This document shows positions 14,305 through 19,911 of a DNA stretch of 19,911 bases, one piece after another. Every line of letters begins with the position of its first letter. The stretch's first letter is position 1. The translations under genes were made by a program, and so were the position numbers. The DNA lies in NCBI GenBank assembly GCA_947305045.1, contig CAMZCW010000022.1, positions 1 to 19,911 of the forward strand, written 5' to 3'. The DNA comes from an uncultured Bacteroidales bacterium (GTDB lineage Bacteria; Bacteroidota; Bacteroidia; Bacteroidales; UBA932). The notes under the pieces were generated by a model. That model saw only the letters and a program-made list of their open reading frames with translations. It was not told the origin of the DNA and did no database searches.

Positions 14305-15551
14305 TCATTGCTCCCGCCAACAGAACCCTATCGGTAAAGGAATATTATTTTTCCCGAAAAAACCGGGAAATCGCCCAATTGAACCAGACCCGCGCATCAC
14401 AGGGGCTGGACCCGGTGATTAACCTGGGCATCGGATCGCCGGACGGATCGCCTTCTCAGGCGGCCGTGGAGGCCCTTTGCACCTGCGCCCGTAAAGACGG
14501 TGTACATGGCTACCAGAGCTATACCGGCATTCCGGAACTCAGGCAGGCCATGGCCGATTGGTACCGGAAGTGGTACGGCGTCCAGCTGGACCCGGCATCG
14601 GAAATCCAGCCGCTTGCAGGTTCCAAGGAAGGCATCCTGCTGCTGTCGCTGGCGTTTCTCAATCCTGGTGACAAAGTGCTGGTCCCGGACCCGGGCTACC
14701 CCACGTACACATCGGCCACCCGCATGTGCGAGGCAGAACTGGTGAAATACAACCTCACGGAGGCCCATGGGTGGTATCCGGACTTTGCGGAACTGGAGGG
14801 GATGGACCTTTCCGGCGTCAAGCTCATGTGGGTGAACTACCCCAACATGCCCACCGGCGCCCCGGCCAGGCGGGAAGTGTTTGAAAAGCTGGTGGCCTTT
14901 GCCCGGAAGCACCGCATCCTCCTGGTGAACGACAATCCGTACTCCTTTGTGCTTAACGAGCCGCAGTCCATCCTGTCGGTGCCGGGTGCCCGGGAGTGCT
15001 GCCTGGAAATGAACTCCCTGTCCAAGAGCCACAACATGGCCGGCTGGCGTGTGGGTATGATCGCAGGTCAGGCCGATATCATCAAGGAGCTCCTCAAAGT
15101 GAAAACCCAAATGGACTCCGGCATGTTCCGCGGTATCCAGGAAGCGGCCGTGAAGGCTCTCCAGGCGGGTCCGGAGTGGTACGATACCCTCAATGCGGAG
15201 TATCGCCGCCGCCAGGTGGCAGCCCGACACATCATGGATACCCTGGGCTGCACCTATGACCCCGCCGCCGGTGGGCTCTATGTCTGGGGTCGGATTCCGG
15301 AGATGCCCAATCAAGTCGGGCATGACGGAAGCAATCAAGTCGGGCATGACGTCACACCCGGCTCCGACCGGGTGTCTCCTGCCCAGGCGCTTTCGGACCG
15401 CATCCTCTACGAGGCCGGCGTGTTCCTCACCCCGGGCTTCATCTTCGGGAAGAACGGCAGCAACTACCTTCGCATCTCCCTGTGCGCCAACGTGCCCACC
15501 TTGGAGCGCGCCCTGGAAAAGGTGTGTAAAATGCAACTATCTGACAAATAG
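14301..15551 (+). CDS. PLP-dependent class I/II aminotransferase, probably aromatic
   Basis: A 416-residue fold-type I aminotransferase. Visible motifs are L-G-I-G-S-P-D-G-S-P near 42-51, Y-Q-S-Y-T-G near 71-76, P-D-P-G-Y-P-T-Y near 130-137, W-V-N-Y-P-N-M-P-T-G near 177-186, the D-N-P-Y-S loop, and S-L-S-K-S-H with PLP lysine K242. The C-terminal arginine for substrate carboxylate is in Y-L-R-I-S-L. Its place between pheA and tyrA suggests transamination of phenylpyruvate and hydroxyphenylpyruvate; an LL-diaminopimelate or alanine-type specificity cannot be excluded. Residues 334-360 come from a palindromic repeat element inserted in frame between the Y-V-W-G-R-I-P strand and the L-S-D-R-I-L-Y helix, making the protein longer than I would expect. 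The start overlaps the pheA stop by four bases (ATGA). Confidence 0.9.
   Translation: MIIAPANRTLSVKEYYFSRKNREIAQLNQTRASQGLDPVINLGIGSPDGSPSQAAVEALCTCARKDGVHGYQSYTGIPELRQAMADWYRKWYGVQLDPASEIQPLAGSKEGILLLSLAFLNPGDKVLVPDPGYPTYTSATRMCEAELVKYNLTEAHGWYPDFAELEGMDLSGVKLMWVNYPNMPTGAPARREVFEKLVAFARKHRILLVNDNPYSFVLNEPQSILSVPGARECCLEMNSLSKSHNMAGWRVGMIAGQADIIKELLKVKTQMDSGMFRGIQEAAVKALQAGPEWYDTLNAEYRRRQVAARHIMDTLGCTYDPAAGGLYVWGRIPEMPNQVGHDGSNQVGHDVTPGSDRVSPAQALSDRILYEAGVFLTPGFIFGKNGSNYLRISLCANVPTLERALEKVCKMQLSDK
15301..15379 (+). repeat. Palindromic repeat element inserted in frame in the aminotransferase gene
   Basis: The element contains a hairpin ATGCCC/GGGCAT (15303-15308 with 15318-15323). A 19-bp perfect direct repeat, AATCAAGTCGGGCATGACG, lies at 15309-15327 and 15333-15351. 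A perfect 8-bp hairpin follows: ACACCCGG (15354-15361), loop CTCCGA, CCGGGTGT (15368-15375). It aligns along its whole length, in the same frame, with the element in tyrA at 15880-15953. It is read through as 27 residues. Confidence 0.85.
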
Positions 15552-15562
15552 ACACTTACGAG

Positions 15563-15595
15563 AAATCGTCTATGCGATATTACATAGACGATTTT
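15563..15595 (+). terminator. Perfect 12-bp stem-loop between the aminotransferase gene and tyrA
   Basis: AAATCGTCTATG (15563-15574) pairs perfectly with CATAGACGATTT (15583-15594) around an 8-nt loop, followed by only a short T-run (four Ts in all, 15592-15595). It may be a partial terminator or processing site inside the operon. The AT-rich spacer contrasts with the GC-rich genes around it. No TAnnTTTG promoter is seen between it and tyrA, so full termination would leave the downstream genes without an obvious promoter. Confidence 0.55.
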
Positions 15596-15611
15596 GCATA
15601 ATTAATTAAAA

Positions 15612-16541
15612 ATGAGCGACTTACATTTTACGGTGGGTGTTATCGGCCTGGGCCTGATCGGCGGGTCGATGGCCCTGGACCTCAAGCGCCGCGGCTTTGC
15701 CCGCGAGGTGCTGGGCGTGGAGCAGGACACCGTTGCGGCGGAGGCCGCCAAAACCATCGGCCTGGTAGATGAAGTGGTCTCTTATGAGGACTGCATCCGC
15801 AGGGCCGATATTATTGTGGTGGCCGTACCTGTTGGCACTGCCGTGAAAATGGTGCCGGACATTCTGGACCGCTTCGGGGAGATGCCCGGTCAGGCCGGGC
15901 CTGACGGGAACCAGGCCGGGCATAAGGTCATGGCCGACTCCGATCGGCCATCTGAGAAGATTGTCATTGACGTCTGTTCCACCAAAAGCCGGATTTGCCA
16001 TGCAACGCAGTATCACCCGCGGCGGGGGCGGTTTGTGAGCACGCACCCCATGGCCGGCACAGAGTACTCCGGCCCCTGGGCCGCCCAGCCGGGCCTGTTC
16101 GACGGCCGCGCCTGCATCTTTGCCAACAGCGAGGAAAGCAGCCCCAAGGCCCTGAAGACCATTGAGCAGCTGTACGCGGTGCTCAACATGCGCCCCATCT
16201 ACATGAACGCGGACCAGCACGACGTCCACACGGCCTATGTTTCCCATATTTCGCACGTGACCTCTTTCGCCCTGGCCCTCACGGTGCTGGACAAGGAAAA
16301 GGACGAGAAACACATCTTTGACCTGGCCTCCGGCGGCTTTTCTTCCACGGTGCGCCTGGCCAAATCCAATGCCGATATGTGGGTGCCCATCCTGAGCCAG
16401 AACCACGACAACATCCTCCACGTGATGGATACCTATATCGACAAAATGCAGCAGTTCCGCGACGCCATCGCCACCTATGACGAGGCCAAGATCCGGGAAC
16501 TGATACAAGAAGCAAACAGAATAAAGAAGATTCTTCGCTAA
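15612..16541 (+). CDS. tyrA: Prephenate dehydrogenase
   Basis: A 309-residue enzyme for the NAD(P)-dependent oxidative decarboxylation of prephenate to 4-hydroxyphenylpyruvate in tyrosine synthesis. The Rossmann motif G-L-G-L-I-G-G-S is at 12-19, and an acidic residue after the second strand (G-V-E-Q) suggests NAD preference. The catalytic-histidine segment is S-T-H145-P-M-A-G-T-E. The C-terminal helical domain holds H-D-V-H-T-A-Y-V-S-H-I-S-H. Residues 90-115 are encoded by a palindromic repeat element, in the loop between helix V-P-D-I-L-D-R-F and strand K-I-V-I-D-V. The last codons and the stop lie in a second, shorter repeat. It follows the aminotransferase after a 60-bp spacer containing a stem-loop. 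Confidence 0.93.
   Translation: MSDLHFTVGVIGLGLIGGSMALDLKRRGFAREVLGVEQDTVAAEAAKTIGLVDEVVSYEDCIRRADIIVVAVPVGTAVKMVPDILDRFGEMPGQAGPDGNQAGHKVMADSDRPSEKIVIDVCSTKSRICHATQYHPRRGRFVSTHPMAGTEYSGPWAAQPGLFDGRACIFANSEESSPKALKTIEQLYAVLNMRPIYMNADQHDVHTAYVSHISHVTSFALALTVLDKEKDEKHIFDLASGGFSSTVRLAKSNADMWVPILSQNHDNILHVMDTYIDKMQQFRDAIATYDEAKIRELIQEANRIKKILR
15880..15953 (+). repeat. Palindromic repeat element inserted in frame in tyrA
   Basis: ATGCCCGG (15882-15889) can pair with the imperfect near arm ending in CCGGGCCT or with the exact distal arm CCGGGCAT (15916-15923). The second hairpin is perfect: ATGGCCGA (15930-15937), loop CTCCGA, TCGGCCAT (15944-15951). The loop equals that of the aminotransferase copy while both arms differ and still pair. 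The encoded peptide shares 16 of 26 aligned residues with the other insert. Confidence 0.85.
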
Positions 16542-16555
16542 CGCTCAGAATGACA
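16528..16555 (-). repeat. Short dispersed repeat at the tyrA 3' end
   Basis: On the minus strand this begins TGTCATTCTGAGCG and ends GCGAAGAATCT, related to the pheA copy at 13530-13559. ATTCT (16530-16534) and AGAAT (16547-16551) are short inverted ends. It supplies the last tyrA codons, the TAA, and most of the 19-bp spacer before the next gene. Confidence 0.6.
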
Positions 16556-16560
16556 AGACT

Positions 16561-17649
16561 ATGGCACACGAACTAGATATTATCCCGGGTTCGGAATGGG
16601 GCTTTTTCACCCTTCCGCGGCCCATGTGCATCGCCGGTCCCTGCAGTGCAGAGACCGAAGAACAGGTAATGGAGACGGCCAAAGGCCTCCACGCGTTTGG
16701 CATCCACGTATATCGGGCCGGCATTTGGAAGCCCCGTACCCATCCGGGCTCCTTTGAAGGCGTAGGCACCCCCGGCCTCAAATGGCTGAGGAAGGTGAAG
16801 GAAACCTACGGCATGAAAGTGTGCACGGAGGTGGCCACGGAAAAACACGTGCTGGAGTGCATCAAATACGGGGTGGACGTGATTTGGATCGGTGCCCGAA
16901 CCAGCGCCAACCCCTTCCTCATGCAGGAGATTGCCGATGCCCTTTCCGGCACCGACATCCCCGTGCTGGTGAAAAATCCCGTGAATCCGGACCTGGACCT
17001 GTGGATTGGCGCCCTGGAGCGCCTGAACCGCGCCGGCATCCGGAAGCTGGGCGTCATTCACCGCGGCTTTTCCACATCGGCCCCTATCCCGTACCGCAAC
17101 GACCCGGGCTGGAAGATAGCTATCGAACTGCGCACCCGCTATCCGCAGTTGGCGTTTTTTGCCGATCCGTCGCACATGGCGGGGGACCGGAAGTACCTCC
17201 TGGAACTCTCGCAGCGGGCCATGGACCTGGGCCTGGACGGCCTCATGGTGGAAAGCCACTGCACGCCGGACGCCGCCTGGAGCGACGCCAAACAGCAGCT
17301 CACGCCTGCCTCCCTGCAGAACTTGCTGGAAAGCCTGGTCATCCGCGACAATACCTCTGACAATGAGGCGTATAAGGAGGGCATCGACGCCCTGCGTACG
17401 CGTATCGACGTTATTGACGAGAACCTCCTCAAGCTCCTGAAGGACCGCATGGACGTGAGCCGCCGGATTGGCCAGTACAAGAAGGATCACAATGTTGCCA
17501 TCCTGCAGGCGGGCCGATGGGAGCAGGTGCTCTCCGACATGCTGGAGCGGGGCGCCCAGCTGGGGCTCTCCGAGGCCTCTATCCGCGCCATCATGACCGC
17601 CATCCACGACGAAAGCGTGCGGGTGCAGAATGCAATTTTGGAATCGTAA
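16561..17649 (+). CDS. aroF: Bifunctional DAHP synthase / chorismate mutase
   Basis: A 362-residue fusion combining the first step of the shikimate pathway (phosphoenolpyruvate plus erythrose 4-phosphate to DAHP) with chorismate to prephenate. Residues about 10-260 form the class I-beta DAHP synthase barrel, with G-P-C-S-A-E (26-31), K-P-R-T-H-P-G-S-F-E-G near 57-67, and D-P-S-H-M-A-G-D-R (202-210). From about N268 an AroQ-type chorismate mutase helix bundle follows, with L-R-T-R-I-D-V-I-D and K-D-R-M-D-V-S-R-R-I-G-x-Y-K. The mutase feeds prephenate directly to the PheA and TyrA encoded just upstream and probably links feedback inhibition to DAHP synthase. This fusion is typical of Bacteroidota. 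Unlike the three genes before it, no repeat-derived insertion is visible. The symbol is used loosely. Confidence 0.93.
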   Translation: MAHELDIIPGSEWGFFTLPRPMCIAGPCSAETEEQVMETAKGLHAFGIHVYRAGIWKPRTHPGSFEGVGTPGLKWLRKVKETYGMKVCTEVATEKHVLECIKYGVDVIWIGARTSANPFLMQEIADALSGTDIPVLVKNPVNPDLDLWIGALERLNRAGIRKLGVIHRGFSTSAPIPYRNDPGWKIAIELRTRYPQLAFFADPSHMAGDRKYLLELSQRAMDLGLDGLMVESHCTPDAAWSDAKQQLTPASLQNLLESLVIRDNTSDNEAYKEGIDALRTRIDVIDENLLKLLKDRMDVSRRIGQYKKDHNVAILQAGRWEQVLSDMLERGAQLGLSEASIRAIMTAIHDESVRVQNAILES

Positions 17650-17661
17650 TTTGCTGAATAT

Positions 17662-18294
17662 ATGGACTTTGTAATCGATTTATCCATCCGCCTGCTGGCT
17701 GCGGCTGGCTTTGCGGCCCTGATCGGCTTCGAGCGGGAACTTCGTGCCAAGGGGGCCGGAATCCGCACGCACGTGCTGGTGGCACTGGGCTCGGCCCTGT
17801 TCATGATTCTTTCGCAATACGGCTTCGAGGGGGCCGACAAATTCGATGCCTCCCGTGTGGCCGCCGGCGTCGTGGGAGGCCTGGGCTTCCTCGGCGGCGG
17901 CATCATCATGAAAACCAAGAACCATGTGAGCGGCCTCACCACCGCCGCCGGCCTGTGGGTGACGGGTGCCGTCGGCATGGCCTGCGGCAGCGCCATGTAT
18001 GTGCTCACGGCCGTGTGCGTGGTGCTCACGCTCGTGTGCCTGGAACTGCTCAATTTCTATTCCGTCAAGCTGGGCGACAAAGAGCTTACGGTCGTCTTCT
18101 CTTCCACGGACCAGCAAGCCCTGACCGATGCGCTTACGGCGCTGAAAAAGCAGACAAAGGCCTTCGCCCTGTCCACGTTCGGCGGCGCTTACAAGGCGGA
18201 GGTGACGCTCCGGGTTCGCAAGAAGCACTACCAAGTGGAGCTGCTCAGCCAATTGAATTCCTATCCGAACGTAAAACTTGAAAGTCTTGAATAA
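17662..18294 (+). CDS. MgtC/SapB family inner-membrane protein
   Basis: A 210-residue membrane protein. The N-terminal half has several hydrophobic helices (about 5-22, 36-53, 66-86 and 92-130) and the family motifs [27 protein letters not shown], and [15 protein letters not shown]. The C-terminal part (about 140-210) is soluble and ACT-like, as in long MgtC members. In Salmonella and Mycobacterium, MgtC is tied to growth in low magnesium and inside hosts; here the role is unknown. It starts 12 bp after the DAHP synthase stop, and its stop is one base before pfkA, so it belongs to the housekeeping operon. Confidence 0.9.
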   Translation: MDFVIDLSIRLLAAAGFAALIGFERELRAKGAGIRTHVLVALGSALFMILSQYGFEGADKFDASRVAAGVVGGLGFLGGGIIMKTKNHVSGLTTAAGLWVTGAVGMACGSAMYVLTAVCVVLTLVCLELLNFYSVKLGDKELTVVFSSTDQQALTDALTALKKQTKAFALSTFGGAYKAEVTLRVRKKHYQVELLSQLNSYPNVKLESLE

Positions 18295-18295
18295 T

Positions 18296-19285
18296 ATGGA
18301 ACGACAACTGAAAACCATCGGCATCCTTACTTCCGGCGGCGATGCCCCCGGCATGAACGCGGCCATCCGAGCCGTCACCCGTACCGCCCGTTTCCACGAC
18401 ATGAACGTGATTGGTGTCATGCGCGGCTACCAAGGCCTGATCGACAAGGAATTTGTGAAATTCACCTCGTCTTCCGTGTCCAACACCATCCAGCGCGGCG
18501 GTACCATTCTCAAAACGGCCCGCAGCAAGGAATTCATGACGGAGGAAGGCCGCAAGAAGGCCTATGAGAACATGGTGGAGGCGGGCATGGACGCCTTGGT
18601 GGTGATAGGTGGCAACGGCTCCCTGACCGGCGCGCAGCTCTTCGCCCGTGAGTACGACCTGCCCATCATCGGCCTGCCGGGGACCATCGACAACGACCTG
18701 TACGGGACGGACTCCACCATCGGCTACGACAGCGCCCTGAACACCATTGTGGAATGCGTGGACAAGATTCGCGACACCGCCAACAGCCACGACCGCATTT
18801 TCTTCGTTGAGGTGATGGGCCGTGACGCCGGTTTCCTGGCGCAGAACAGTGCCATCGCTTCCGGCGCGGAGGCGGCCATTATCCCGGAAAGCGCCACCAA
18901 CGTGGACCAGCTGGCGGAATTCATCGAGCGCGGCAAGCGCAAGAGCAAGAACAGCGCCATTGTGCTGGTGAGCGAGGCCCAGAAGAACGGGGTAGGCGGG
19001 GCCATGTACTATGCCGAACGTATCAAGAAGGAATATCCGCAGTTCGATGCCCGCGTGACCATCCTGGGCCACCTGCAGCGCGGCGGCAAGCCCACGGCCT
19101 ACGACCGCATCCTGGCTTCCCGCATGGGATACGCCGCCATCGACGCCCTGCTGGAAGGCCAGCGCAACGTGATGATCGGCCTCAAGGACGACGAGATTGT
19201 CTACGTCCCCATCTCCAAGGCCGTCAAGATGGACAAGCCCATCAATCAGGAACTTATTTCCGTTCTGAACGTATTGTCGATGTAA
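18296..19285 (+). CDS. pfkA: 6-phosphofructokinase
   Basis: A 329-residue glycolytic kinase converting fructose 6-phosphate to the 1,6-bisphosphate. The start at 18296 puts [16 protein letters not shown] just before the nucleotide site and is one base after the mgtC-like stop; an upstream in-frame TTG is less likely. Motifs are G-G-D-A-P-G-M-N (14-21), G-G-N-G-S (105-109), P-G-T-I-D-N-D (128-134, with D132 as catalytic base), E-V-M-G-R-D-A-G, and G-H-L-Q-R-G-G-K-P. The glycine at 108 (E. coli G104 position) points to ATP rather than pyrophosphate use. Asn107 replaces the aspartate (E. coli D103) usual for magnesium binding. The 3' end overlaps the convergent lpxK by 32 bp. Confidence 0.94.
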   Translation: MERQLKTIGILTSGGDAPGMNAAIRAVTRTARFHDMNVIGVMRGYQGLIDKEFVKFTSSSVSNTIQRGGTILKTARSKEFMTEEGRKKAYENMVEAGMDALVVIGGNGSLTGAQLFAREYDLPIIGLPGTIDNDLYGTDSTIGYDSALNTIVECVDKIRDTANSHDRIFFVEVMGRDAGFLAQNSAIASGAEAAIIPESATNVDQLAEFIERGKRKSKNSAIVLVSEAQKNGVGGAMYYAERIKKEYPQFDARVTILGHLQRGGKPTAYDRILASRMGYAAIDALLEGQRNVMIGLKDDEIVYVPISKAVKMDKPINQELISVLNVLSM

Positions 19286-19911
19286 GCAGACGGCAGAAGG
19301 CCTCCTGCTCTTCCGGCGTAAGGAAGGCGGCTTCTACCGGAATGTAGAAGAGACGCTCGCGGATACTTTGGGGTACATTTTTGCAGTCCCGGAGCCGCTG
19401 GGCGTCTTTTTCTGTGGTAAACACGCAAGAAGTGGCGGAGGCCTTTACCGCGTCGGCGATGCGGCGGATATCGGCCCGGGTGTACGCATGGTGATCCGGG
19501 AACTGAAGGTGCTGGCCAATCTTATAAGTATCTGACAGATAGTTTCTTATGGGCGCGTCGTTGGCAATGCCGGTGAGCACGGTACACTGCTTGGCGTACA
19601 GATAATGGGCGTCCGCTTCAGGAAAAACGGGCAGGGGAGTGCCGTATTGCAGGGTGGTGAAGAAAAGGGTCTGCTCGCTTGAGAGCTTGAGGTTCTTCCG
19701 CCACTGCGCGCGTTCCTGCTCGGACAGTTCCGCCGGGCATTTGGTGACGATGACCACCTGTGCGGCTTGCAGGCGTTTCGGGAGGTCCCTGAGGTGGCCC
19801 CAGGGGAGGAGGCAGTCCTTGAAGACGGGACGGTTGTAGTCCACCAGCACAATGTTCAGCGTGGCGCGGAGGCGGCGGTACTGGAAGGCGTCGTCCAGGA
19901 CGATGCAGGAG
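19254..19911 (-). CDS. lpxK: Tetraacyldisaccharide 4'-kinase (C-terminal part, continues past the right edge)
   Basis: About 218 residues of the C-terminal portion are visible; the N-terminus with the P-loop lies beyond 19911. LpxK phosphorylates the 4' position of the lipid A disaccharide at the inner membrane. Evidence is [11 protein letters not shown] near the edge, [45 protein letters not shown] (the conserved F-x-D-H-H), and T-T-E-K-D-A-Q-R-L. In D-D-A-F-Q-Y, a tyrosine stands where many LpxK proteins have histidine. The stop lies inside the end of pfkA, on the other strand. Confidence 0.92.
   Translation of the reverse strand, partial: SCIVLDDAFQYRRLRATLNIVLVDYNRPVFKDCLLPWGHLRDLPKRLQAAQVVIVTKCPAELSEQERAQWRKNLKLSSEQTLFFTTLQYGTPLPVFPEADAHYLYAKQCTVLTGIANDAPIRNYLSDTYKIGQHLQFPDHHAYTRADIRRIADAVKASATSCVFTTEKDAQRLRDCKNVPQSIRERLFYIPVEAAFLTPEEQEAFCRLLTSTIRSERK

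Noticed and set aside
15309..15351. Two 19-bp direct repeats with a short spacer, considered as a CRISPR fragment
   Set aside because: Only two copies with a 5-bp spacer, located inside a coding gene and part of a palindromic element.
13030..17607. Long minus-strand open frames opposite pheA, the aminotransferase, tyrA and the DAHP synthase (up to 401 codons)
   Set aside because: They are shadows of GC-rich coding DNA; the plus-strand products are clear conserved enzymes and the antisense peptides are low-complexity His/Gly/Arg-rich.

Overview
The window reads as a chromosomal segment of a Bacteroidota bacterium, most likely order Bacteroidales. The evidence is the promoter style (TAnnTTTG -7 elements at 153-160, 11131-11138 and 12859-12866), a run of SPII lipoproteins with Big_2, OB-fold and BspA-type modules, and the fused DAHP synthase-chorismate mutase found in this phylum. 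The genus cannot be fixed from this sequence.

Left part (1-10701): a truncated minus-strand gene (start at 59) diverges from a four-gene plus-strand lipoprotein operon. A promoter at 131-160 and a leader of about 300 nt with a possible attenuator (370-406) precede the genes, which are separated by only 14, 17 and 14 bp. Gene 1 carries eleven exactly 84-residue Big_2 repeats. Genes 2, 3 and 4 share a paralogous N-terminal module of about 220-280 residues (K-T-V-L, W-x-P-x-D-x-I-x-V-F, ending near K-R-x-V-[FW]-G) but carry different C-terminal parts: Big_2 plus three OB-like units, two Big_2 domains, and about 29 BspA-type leucine-rich repeats. This looks like a modular surface-display or adhesion locus.

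Middle part (10702-12889): a low-density stretch with a probably decayed lipoprotein start, a stand-alone AAA ATPase of the DUF234 type behind a promoter overlaid by repeated TTWGCCAA sites, an orphan 50-codon reading frame, and a strong intrinsic terminator (12777-12809).

Right part (12859-19285): a compact housekeeping operon, frr-pheA-aminotransferase-tyrA-DAHPS/CM-mgtC-like-pfkA, with several overlapping or nearly overlapping genes. It covers ribosome recycling, the route from the committed shikimate step to phenylalanine and tyrosine, a MgtC-family membrane protein, and phosphofructokinase. A convergent lpxK (lipid A 4'-kinase) overlaps the 3' end of pfkA and runs off the right edge.

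The most unusual signal is in the aromatic operon. The aminotransferase and tyrA each contain, in the same reading frame, a homologous palindromic repeat element of about 75-80 bp. Its second hairpin keeps the loop CTCCGA while both stem arms have changed together (ACACCCGG/CCGGGTGT versus ATGGCCGA/TCGGCCAT). A second, shorter repeat family is embedded in pheA and forms the last codons and stop of tyrA. These look like mobile palindromic repeats domesticated inside housekeeping enzymes, comparable in concept to the Rickettsia palindromic elements.
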